Origin: an uncultured Clostridia bacterium
GTDB taxonomy: Bacteria; Bacillota; Clostridia; UMGS1883
Length of the DNA stretch: 8,595 nucleotides
Assembly: GCA_947624455.1 (NCBI GenBank)
Contig: CANQKL010000066.1
Location: 1-8,595 of the forward strand
Direction of reading: 5' to 3'
Shown: positions 1 through 5,069 of the stretch, piece after piece
Layout: every line of letters starts with the position of its first letter
Numbering within the stretch: position 1 is the first letter of the stretch
The notes under the pieces: model-generated
Databases searched by the model: none
What the model saw: the letters and a program-made list of their open reading frames with translations, nothing else
Told to the model about the DNA's origin: nothing
Program-made: the position numbers and the translations under genes

Positions 1-1
1 T

Positions 2-676
2 ATGAGCGGTTCCGGCGGGACAGGCGGCGGATACGGCGGCAACAGCGGCGTGAGCATGGACACCTCCGGCACAGTCGATACCACAAACACAGTAAAGCTG
101 GATTACGGCGCGATTGTCCTGGATCCCGGCCACGGCGGCACCGATCCCGGCGCAGAAGGCGGCGGGGCTCAGGAGGACGACATAAATCTGGCCGTTGCCC
201 TAAAAGTGAGGGACAAGCTTCAAGCCGCGGGCTATAACGTGATAATGACCCGCTCTACTGACACCCATGTTTCCCTCCAGGCAAGGGTGGACATCGCCAG
301 CAGGAATACCGGCGGCGGAGCCATTCCGGCCCTGTTTGTCAGCATACACAGCAATTCCTTTGACAATCCGGCGTCCAACGGAACTCAGGTATACTATCAT
401 CCCGATTCCAAATATGGCACAATCCTCGCTCAGAACATATACAACCAGAATGTGGCCAATACGACTCTCCGTCCCGGACAAATCCATGACGGCTCTCATT
501 TGTACGTAATACGCAAGACCCTTCAACCTGCGGCTCTGGTGGAAATGGCCTTTATCAGCAATGCCAGCGACAGGGCATACCTGACCAGCGAGAGCGGACG
601 CGAGGCCCTTGCCACCGGCATCACCGCCGGAATTATCCAGACAATGGAACGTATGAAAAGCGACAAAGGATATTAA
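2..676 (+). CDS. N-acetylmuramoyl-L-alanine amidase (Amidase_3), 3' part
   Basis: Zinc-dependent amidase that cuts the bond between N-acetylmuramic acid and L-alanine in peptidoglycan; it should act in the cell wall. From the first visible Met, residues 1-35 are a low-complexity Gly/Ser/Thr linker and residues 37-215 are the Amidase_3 fold. The family zinc and catalytic positions are all present: His44 in DPGHGG, Glu58 in QEDDINL, His116 in SIHSNSF and Glu181 in LVEMAFISN. The frame is open to the window edge, no ribosome binding site is visible, and there is no signal peptide before the linker. The gene therefore most likely starts upstream, and this ATG is probably internal, with the Gly-rich stretch joining the catalytic domain to an unseen N-terminal part. 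A sporulation-type (CwlD-like) or autolysin role cannot be separated here. The family call is secure; the start is not. Confidence 0.93.
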   Translation: MSGSGGTGGGYGGNSGVSMDTSGTVDTTNTVKLDYGAIVLDPGHGGTDPGAEGGGAQEDDINLAVALKVRDKLQAAGYNVIMTRSTDTHVSLQARVDIASRNTGGGAIPALFVSIHSNSFDNPASNGTQVYYHPDSKYGTILAQNIYNQNVANTTLRPGQIHDGSHLYVIRKTLQPAALVEMAFISNASDRAYLTSESGREALATGITAGIIQTMERMKSDKGY

Positions 677-726
677 AAAAATATTAAAGAATAAACTGAG
701 GGGCCGTAAAAAAATACGCGCAGATC

Positions 727-856
727 GTTCAAGGGCTGTAAACGATTATTTAAGTTAAATGTGAGTATTAAATAATCGCTTTGCAAAAACAAAATAACGT
801 ATTAATGTAGAAAATTCGCCCTTAGGAGCGAATTTTCTCATTTTATGCCCTTGAAC
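727..856. other. Structured inverted-repeat element, three-way-junction-like
   Basis: An outer perfect 10-bp inverted repeat (727-736 with 847-856, GTTCAAGGGC / GCCCTTGAAC) is extended by a 4-bp helix (739-742 with 842-845). It encloses two perfect hairpins: 743-753 with 768-778 (11 bp, 14-base loop) and 810-819 with 828-837 (10 bp, 8-base loop). The nested arrangement is what an RNA three-way junction or a small palindromic repeat unit looks like. All main stems are perfect, so they do not show which strand is used. It lies about 50 bases after the amidase stop codon and just before a terminator. No known RNA family was recognised. Confidence 0.5.
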
Positions 857-881
857 TACGAACGAAAATCACCGCTAGGCG

Positions 882-919
882 GCGTCGGAGCAAAGCCTGT
901 CTTTGCTCCGACGCTTTTT
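882..919 (+). terminator. Strong intrinsic terminator, rightward
   Basis: A perfect 14-bp GC-rich stem pairs 882-895 (GCGTCGGAGCAAAG) with 901-914 around a 5-base loop (CCTGT), and five T residues follow at 915-919. This is the best rightward terminator in the window. It could end amidase transcription 206 bases past that stop codon, or end a small RNA covering the 727-856 element. On the minus strand the stem has no T run after it. A small 4-bp repeat (872-875 with 879-882) touches its left base. Confidence 0.75.
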
Positions 920-920
920 C

Positions 921-1047
921 TTGCGAAAAAAATGTCGTCGCACGAAGGCTTGCTCCTCCTTCTTCGCAAAAGGTCACGTTCGCGTCGCCTGCTTCGGGCC
1001 TAAAACGGCCCTCGCTGCGGCTTTGGCTCACTAACAACCTTTTGCGA
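921..1047 (-). other. Two mutually exclusive long stems (switch-like)
   Basis: Stem I pairs 921-932 with 958-969 (12 bp). Stem II pairs 964-977 with 1034-1047 (14 bp, with a perfect 11-bp core at 964-974/1037-1047) and encloses a 5-bp hairpin, 996-1000 with 1007-1011. Bases 964-969 are needed by both stems, so only one can form at a time. The non-Watson-Crick positions (928-962, 931-959, 932-958 in stem I; 975-1036, 976-1035, 977-1034 in stem II) all become G-U pairs when the minus strand is read and are C-A mismatches on the plus strand. This suggests a leftward transcript, downstream of queT. The function is unknown. Confidence 0.4.
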
Positions 1048-1068
1048 GTTTTATGTGCCAACGAAAAC

Positions 1069-1097
1069 CCCCACAAACAACGAAGTTGTTTGTGGGG
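1069..1097 (-). terminator. Candidate queT terminator: 13-bp hairpin
   Basis: A perfect 13-bp stem, 1069-1081 (CCCCACAAACAAC) with 1085-1097, has a 3-base loop. Read leftwards it lies about 130 bases past the queT stop codon and is followed by GGTTTTCG, a short T run. It could be a weak intrinsic terminator for queT or just another structured unit of this intergenic island. Read rightwards it is followed by AAAAGGAGG, which is not terminator-like. Confidence 0.4.
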
Positions 1098-1105
1098 AAA
1101 AGGAG

Positions 1106-1181
1106 GAACAGCGGCGCGAACCATTGTTCTGATTTTGAAGAAATCAGAACAAGTGATGCAACGCTTGTTCCGACGCTGTTC
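1106..1181. other. Nested and competing inverted repeats
   Basis: An outer 8-bp repeat (1106-1113 GAACAGCG with 1174-1181) encloses a perfect 12-bp hairpin, 1124-1135 with 1141-1152, which has a 5-base loop. An alternative 7-bp stem, 1147-1153 with 1164-1170, reuses bases 1147-1152, so the two inner stems exclude each other. A short rightward reading frame across it (1042-1227) has no ribosome binding site and is explained by the repeats. It lies just past the queT stop codon. Confidence 0.4.
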
Positions 1182-1228
1182 TGCACGATTTTTTCGACCG
1201 GCCCCATGCCTCCAAGTTACGCAGTAAG

Positions 1229-1723
1229 TTAACTGAACTTGAACACCGGCGTTTTTGACAGCGCCTTTGCCAGCAGCAATCCTCCCAATCCGCAGGAGAT
1301 AACCTGTCCGGCGGCCACAAAGACCATGGACAGCCAGATGGGCATATCCATGCCGTACACCACGGGAAGATAGCCTCCCACGATCAAGCCGTTCAGGACT
1401 ATCGGCGGCAGAACCGCGAGGAACCAGTTTTTCCGCAGCATCCTTGTTCCGCAGGCGGCAAGCAGCGTGGTCAGCGAGCCGAATACTATATCCACCGGCG
1501 AAGCTCCCGCGCCCAACAGGTTGCCAATCAGGCAGCCCACGAACAGGCCGGGCACCGCCGCCGGGGTAAACACCGGCAAAACCGTCAGCAATTCGCTGAC
1601 CCGGCACTGGATGGCGCCGTTCATGCCGAAGCTCAGCGGCTCAAACACCTTGGTCAGCGCCACGTAGATAGCCGCTATCATCGCGCCCTGAACCATGTAC
1701 CTTGTCGCCATTTTCTTTTGCAT
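1229..1723 (-). CDS. queT: QueT-family ECF transporter S component
   Basis: Small membrane protein (164 aa) of the QueT family, the substrate-binding (S) component of an energy-coupling-factor vitamin importer. The family is linked to uptake of queuosine precursors such as preQ1 or queuine. It works with a shared ECF module (two ATPases and EcfT) that is not in this window. The sequence is mostly hydrophobic helices. Family-typical stretches are IQCRVSELLTVLPVF (38-52), GLFVGCLIGNLLG (59-71), DIVFGSLTTLLAA (78-90) and PIVLNGLIVGGYLP (107-120). The start at 1723 is chosen because AGGAGG (1733-1738) lies 9 bases before this ATG; an upstream in-frame start at 1834 would run through the leader hairpins and adds a non-family N-terminus. 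It follows tyrS and mntP on the same strand. The S-component call is secure; the substrate is inferred from family. Confidence 0.88.
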   Translation of the reverse strand: MQKKMATRYMVQGAMIAAIYVALTKVFEPLSFGMNGAIQCRVSELLTVLPVFTPAAVPGLFVGCLIGNLLGAGASPVDIVFGSLTTLLAACGTRMLRKNWFLAVLPPIVLNGLIVGGYLPVVYGMDMPIWLSMVFVAAGQVISCGLGGLLLAKALSKTPVFKFS

Positions 1724-1740
1724 TGTAAAACTCCTCCTAA

Positions 1741-1795
1741 AAATAAAATTGGCGGGGTGTGACCCCGCCCTTTTAAAGGACATAAAATGTCCCCT
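1741..1795 (-). promoter_or_regulatory. queT leader with tandem hairpins, possible attenuator
   Basis: Read leftwards, two hairpins precede the queT ribosome binding site. The first pairs 1787-1795 with 1775-1783 (9 bp including two G-U pairs on this strand, 3-base loop). The second pairs 1762-1769 with 1751-1758 (8 bp, GGCGGGGT/ACCCCGCC, loop CAC) and is followed directly by a T-rich tract (AATTTTATTTTT, 1750-1739) running into AGGAGG. A GC-rich hairpin plus T tract just before the start codon is the layout of a transcription attenuator. QueT-type genes are often controlled by preQ1 riboswitches, but the class I and class II preQ1 sequence signatures were not seen, and class III could not be judged by eye. 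Confidence 0.5.
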
Positions 1796-1973
1796 CAAGC
1801 AAACACTAATTAAATAACGCCTGCGGCTCAGCACGACGCTTGGCGGCCAAATTTCCCCGATACCGCGTCAAAAACGCTCAAAATACATCAAGTATTTCTG
1901 CGCTTTTTTCCTTGTCTCGAGAAAACTATGTCTCGCCAATCGCCGCACTGTATTTAATCAGTATTTACTTAAA
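1794..1973 (-). repeat. 180-base imperfect hairpin, wobble-polarised to minus strand
   Basis: One long foldback between mntP and queT. Helix A: 1794-1816 with 1951-1973 (23 pairs). Helix B: 1829-1845 with 1934-1950 (16 of 17 paired). Helix C: 1850-1860 with 1917-1927 (11). Helix D: 1870-1877 with 1900-1907 (8). Helix E: 1880-1886 with 1892-1898 (7), closed by a 5-base loop. Bases 1817-1828 bulge out and can form a 3-bp mini-hairpin. Of 65 pairs, 13 are not Watson-Crick, and every one is a G-U pair on the minus strand but a C-A mismatch on the plus strand. The ends look like terminal inverted repeats (AAACACTAATTAAATA against AAATACTGATTAAATA, 14 of 16), so a MITE-like origin is possible. No known RNA family was recognised. 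Confidence 0.6.
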
Positions 1974-2053
1974 TCCGTAGTTTTGTTTATAGACAGGATG
2001 GTCACGAACTGTCTGTTATTTAAATTTTGATAAAGTCTATCTTACAAAATATA

Positions 2054-2629
2054 TCAGAAAAACAAATGCTCGATAAGTATTTTTATGCCTATCACGCACA
2101 GCACTATCCCTCCCGCCAGCTCGGCCTTGTCCCTGAAAAGACCTCCCACGCGCTTACCCATCAAGGCCCCGCCGAAGGCAAAGGCGAAAGCAACTATGCC
2201 GATTATGGAACAGGACAGCCACATATCAATGTCCGGCAGCAGGGAGAAACTCACCCCCACGGCCAAAGCATCGATGCTGGTGGCTATGGCCTGTAGGGTC
2301 AGCGCCTTGTAATTAAGAGCCTCTTTGGCGGTTTTCCCGCTCCGAGCTTCTTCCTCGGGAGAAAAGCTCTCCCTTATCATATTGCCGCCGATGAGAGCCA
2401 GCAGCCCAAAGGCTATCCAATGGTCAAAGGCCTCGATGTACTCCCGCAGGCCGCTGCCGAGTACATAGCCTATAAGGGGCATTATGAACTGGAAGCCGCC
2501 GAAATACAGGCCCATTTTCACGCCGTGGCGGGGACGGAGATCCGTCACCACAATACCGTTGGTTATGGAAACCGCGAAAGCGTCCATAGCCAGCGAAACC
2601 GCCGTGAGAAAAATCATTATCAGGTTCAA
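2054..2629 (-). CDS. mntP: Manganese efflux pump MntP
   Basis: Membrane exporter that removes excess Mn(II) from the cell (MntP/YebN family, 191 aa, the usual length). Six hydrophobic helices are visible. The family's acidic TM residues are in AMDAFAVSITNG (Asp16, helix 1) and TSIDALAVGVSFS (helix 4), and the conserved C-terminus is AELAGGIVLCVIGIKILIEHLFF. The start is TTG at 2629. AAGGTG (2635-2640) lies 5 bases upstream, and this start places the MDAF motif at residues 15-18, as in E. coli MntP; the first internal ATG (2617) would be 17 bases from the Shine-Dalgarno and shorten helix 1. The gene begins 16 bases after the tyrS stop, so it is read with tyrS. That gap is too short for the Mn-sensing yybP-ykoY riboswitch that often precedes mntP. 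Confidence 0.95.
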   Translation of the reverse strand: MNLIMIFLTAVSLAMDAFAVSITNGIVVTDLRPRHGVKMGLYFGGFQFIMPLIGYVLGSGLREYIEAFDHWIAFGLLALIGGNMIRESFSPEEEARSGKTAKEALNYKALTLQAIATSIDALAVGVSFSLLPDIDMWLSCSIIGIVAFAFAFGGALMGKRVGGLFRDKAELAGGIVLCVIGIKILIEHLFF

Positions 2630-2645
2630 TATATCACCTTATTTG

Positions 2646-3872
2646 TTATTTGAGAACAATTTTAAGGAAGGATTTCTTTCCCTTTTTCGCCACGAGCTTG
2701 CCGCCGCTGAAGCTGTCCTTAGTGATAACCGTACCTATGTCCGTAACCTTCTCGTCGTTTATGCTCAGGCCGTTCTGCTGGATAAGCCGCCGACCCTCGC
2801 CCTTGGAGGGGATAAACTTCACCGCAGTCAGCAGGTCAAGGACTGGAAGGCCCTCGCCCAGCTCCGCCTCGGCTATTTCCGCCGTGGGCATATTGGAATC
2901 ATCGCCCGCGCCGCCAAATACGGCCTTGGCCGCGGCGTCGGCCTTATCGGCCTCATCCTTTCCGTGAACCATGGCGGTGAGTTCGTAGGCCAGCCTTGCC
3001 TTAACGCCGTTCAGGGCGCTGCCCTCCAGCTTTTCGTACTCCCTGATCTCATCCATGGGGATAAAGGTCAACAGCCGCAGGCACTTGCACACGTCGGCGT
3101 CGTCCACATTGCGCCAGTACTGGTAAAACTCATATGGACTGGTCTTGGCCGGATCCAACCACACCGCGCCCTTGGCGGTCTTACCCATTTTCTTGCCCTC
3201 GCTGGTGGTCAGGAGAGTGAAGGTCATTCCGTACACCTGGCGTCTGTCCTTGCGGCGGTTCAGGTCGATACCGCCCAGAATATTACTCCACTGGTCGTCG
3301 CCGCCCAGCTGCATTTTGCAGTCATATTTTCTAGCCAGCATGAGGAAATCGTAACTCTGCATGAGCATATAGTTGAACTCCAAAAAGCTGAGTCCCTTTT
3401 CCAGCCGCTGCTTGAAGCACTCGGCGGTGAGCATCTGGTTTACGGAGAAGCAGGAGCCGATGTCCCGAATGAAGTCCACGTAATTCAGCTTAAGCAGCCA
3501 GTCGGCGTTGTTGACCATAACGGCCTTGCCATCGGAGAAATCAACGAGGGTACCCATCTGCTTCTTGAAGCAGTCGCCGTTATGCTGAATCGTTTCGGAG
3601 GTCATCATCTGACGCATATCCGTGCGGCCCGTGGGGTCGCCGATGTGAGCCGTACCCCCGCCGATAAGGGCGATGGGCCGATGTCCGTGATCCTGCATAT
3701 GCTTCATAACCACCATCTGGAGGAAATGCCCCACATGGAGGCTGTCAGCAGTTGGATCAAAGCCGATATAGAACGAGATCTTCTCCTTTCCCAGCAGCTC
3801 GCGGATTTCTTCCTCGTGAGTTGTCTGCGCAATGAGGCCCCGTTCTTTCAGAACGTCAAATACATTTTCCAT
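2646..3872 (-). CDS. tyrS: Tyrosine--tRNA ligase
   Basis: Class I aminoacyl-tRNA synthetase that activates tyrosine with ATP and charges tRNA-Tyr; cytosolic homodimer in this family. With the start used here it has 408 aa. The Rossmann catalytic domain shows HVGH (46-49, the HIGH motif), GGGTAHIGDPTGR (71-83), the tyrosine-site stretch YDFLMLARKYDCKMQLGGDDQW (174-195) and the KMSKS-loop equivalent KMGKT (228-232). The C-terminal S4 RNA-binding domain spans about 347-408. ATG at 3872 is chosen because AAAGGA (ending at 3882) lies 9 bases before it; the in-frame TTG at 3881 would abut the Shine-Dalgarno with no spacer. It is transcribed from a good promoter at 3923-3951 and followed by mntP. 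The predicted leader is only about 44 bases, too short for a T-box. Confidence 0.97.
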   Translation of the reverse strand: MENVFDVLKERGLIAQTTHEEEIRELLGKEKISFYIGFDPTADSLHVGHFLQMVVMKHMQDHGHRPIALIGGGTAHIGDPTGRTDMRQMMTSETIQHNGDCFKKQMGTLVDFSDGKAVMVNNADWLLKLNYVDFIRDIGSCFSVNQMLTAECFKQRLEKGLSFLEFNYMLMQSYDFLMLARKYDCKMQLGGDDQWSNILGGIDLNRRKDRRQVYGMTFTLLTTSEGKKMGKTAKGAVWLDPAKTSPYEFYQYWRNVDDADVCKCLRLLTFIPMDEIREYEKLEGSALNGVKARLAYELTAMVHGKDEADKADAAAKAVFGGAGDDSNMPTAEIAEAELGEGLPVLDLLTAVKFIPSKGEGRRLIQQNGLSINDEKVTDIGTVITKDSFSGGKLVAKKGKKSFLKIVLK

Positions 3873-3922
3873 GTCGGACAATCCTTTCTTTAAAATTTGC
3901 GCCCGATAATGACGCTTTCAAT

Positions 3923-3951
3923 ATTTTACCACAGAACAAAAGATTTGTCAA
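3923..3951 (-). promoter_or_regulatory. Sigma-A promoter of tyrS-mntP
   Basis: On the minus strand: TTGACA (-35, at 3946-3951, perfect consensus), a 17-base spacer, then TAAAAT (-10, at 3923-3928). Transcription should start near 3916, giving a 5' leader of about 44 bases before the tyrS ATG. Confidence 0.85.
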
Positions 3952-3998
3952 CGTTATTTTAAAAGAATTTTCCTCGATTTTAAACGTCCCTCGGCGTA

Positions 3999-4016
3999 AT
4001 TTTCAAAATTTTCAAA
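3999..4016 (+). repeat. Tandem 9-bp repeat ATTTTCAAA x2 upstream of galT promoter
   Basis: Two exact, adjoining copies of ATTTTCAAA (3999-4007 and 4008-4016) end 8 bases before the galT -35 box. The position and AT-richness fit an UP element (RNA polymerase alpha contact) or tandem half-sites for a regulator. Which one cannot be told from a single copy. Confidence 0.5.
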
Positions 4017-4024
4017 TATAGTTC

Positions 4025-4053
4025 TTGACTAACTTTAAAATTCATAGTATAAT
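4025..4053 (+). promoter_or_regulatory. Sigma-A promoter of galTK
   Basis: TTGACT (-35, 4025-4030), a 17-base spacer and a perfect TATAAT (-10, 4048-4053). The start of transcription should be near 4060, leaving a leader of about 26 bases that carries GAGGTGA (4074-4080) 5 bases before the galT ATG. No clear inverted-repeat operator overlaps the boxes. Confidence 0.88.
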
Positions 4054-4085
4054 TAAATAGAAAAATACTACATGAGGTGATAATT

Positions 4086-5069
4086 ATGGCAGAATTACGT
4101 TGGCATCCCCTTACTAAGGATTGGATAATGATAGCGTCGCACCGGCAGAACCGGCCCCAGATGCCCAAAGACTGGTGTCCCTTCTGTCCCGGACCGGACA
4201 ATGATAAGGTACCCAAAGCCTTTGACGTTTACGAATACGACAACGACTTCCCCGCTCTAATGCAGAATCCCCCCGTTCCCGACGACGTGGAGACTAATAT
4301 ATATAAGGTTCGTCCCGCCTACGGCAAGTGCGAGGTTATACTCTATTCCCCCGAACACACCGTTACTCTGCCCGAGCTGCCCGTGGATCACGTGCGCAAG
4401 CTGGTGGATCTGTGGGTCGAGCGGTTCGAGGCTTTGCGCTCCGATGAGAATATCAAATATGTATTTATCTTTGAAAACCGCGGCGCGGTCGTTGGCGTTA
4501 CCATGCCCCATCCCCACGGTCAGATCTACGGCTACAGCGTGGTTCCCAAGAAGCTGGAGCTGGAGCTTCAATCCTGCAAGGAGCATCATGACGAGACTGG
4601 CCGCTGCCTCATCTGCGACATGATTCATGACGAGGTGCAGGACGGACGGCGCGTCATCTTTGAGAACGAGGATTTCCTGGTATTTCTGCCCTTCTTCAGC
4701 GAATATCCCTATGGAATCTACATTGCCGCCAAAAACCACAAGCAGTATATCAGCGAGTTCAACGACAGAGAGAAGGACAACCTGGCCAAGGCCGTGCGCG
4801 AGGCCGCCGGTACTCTTGACAGTCTTTTCGGCTACACCTTCCCCTACATGATGTGTATGTACAACGGCCCCGTCAACTACGGCGAGGACACCAGCGAGAG
4901 CTACCACTTCCATATCGCTTTTTATCCTCCTATGCGCAGCGCCGACAAGCAGAAGTTTAACGCCTCCAGCGAGACTGGCGCCTGGGCGCACTGCAATCCC
5001 ACCGCTCCCGAGGCTACCAGTATCGAACTCAGAGAGGCTTACAAGAGATTCAAGGAGAGTGACAAATAA
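4086..5069 (+). CDS. galT: Galactose-1-phosphate uridylyltransferase
   Basis: Leloir-pathway enzyme that exchanges UMP between UDP-glucose and galactose 1-phosphate, giving glucose 1-phosphate and UDP-galactose. 327 aa, HIT-superfamily GalT fold. Metal-site residues Cys31 and Cys34 (DWCPFCPG), His91 (SPEHTVTL) and His142 are present. The catalytic motif HPHGQ is at 142-146, with His144 as the nucleophile that carries the UMP. The start is ATG at 4086, 5 bases after GAGGTGA; an in-frame GTG at 4077 lies inside that Shine-Dalgarno and is rejected. It is the first gene behind the promoter at 4025-4053, and galK begins at the very next base after its stop codon. No galE or galactose transporter is in the window. 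Confidence 0.96.
   Translation: MAELRWHPLTKDWIMIASHRQNRPQMPKDWCPFCPGPDNDKVPKAFDVYEYDNDFPALMQNPPVPDDVETNIYKVRPAYGKCEVILYSPEHTVTLPELPVDHVRKLVDLWVERFEALRSDENIKYVFIFENRGAVVGVTMPHPHGQIYGYSVVPKKLELELQSCKEHHDETGRCLICDMIHDEVQDGRRVIFENEDFLVFLPFFSEYPYGIYIAAKNHKQYISEFNDREKDNLAKAVREAAGTLDSLFGYTFPYMMCMYNGPVNYGEDTSESYHFHIAFYPPMRSADKQKFNASSETGAWAHCNPTAPEATSIELREAYKRFKESDK

Noticed and set aside
1042..1227. 61-aa rightward small open frame
   Set aside because: It crosses two perfect hairpins, has no Shine-Dalgarno, and its sequence is explained by the inverted repeats.
843..1607. 254-aa leftward open frame overlapping queT and running through the 843-1228 repeats
   Set aside because: It overlaps most of queT in another frame, is Arg-rich low-information sequence, and its C-terminal half simply translates the hairpin arms. 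No ribosome binding site was seen for it.
1804..1966. Classic MITE with a target-site duplication
   Set aside because: The ends resemble terminal inverted repeats, but no clear flanking duplication was found and the one-sided wobble pairing fits RNA better. Kept as a structured repeat, not called a mobile element.
1989..2040. mntP terminator or queT promoter in the 1974-2053 gap
   Set aside because: Only competing 6-bp repeats (1991-1996/2009-2014 and 1989-1994/2035-2040) without a T run, and only weak -35/-10 matches, too poor to call.
3873..3881. TTG at 3881 as the tyrS start
   Set aside because: It touches the Shine-Dalgarno with no spacer; ATG at 3872 has a 9-base spacer and matches the family N-terminus.
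2484..3893. 469-aa rightward open frame opposite tyrS and mntP
   Set aside because: Antisense shadow: it spans the ends of two well-supported genes, has no start signal, and matches no recognisable domain.
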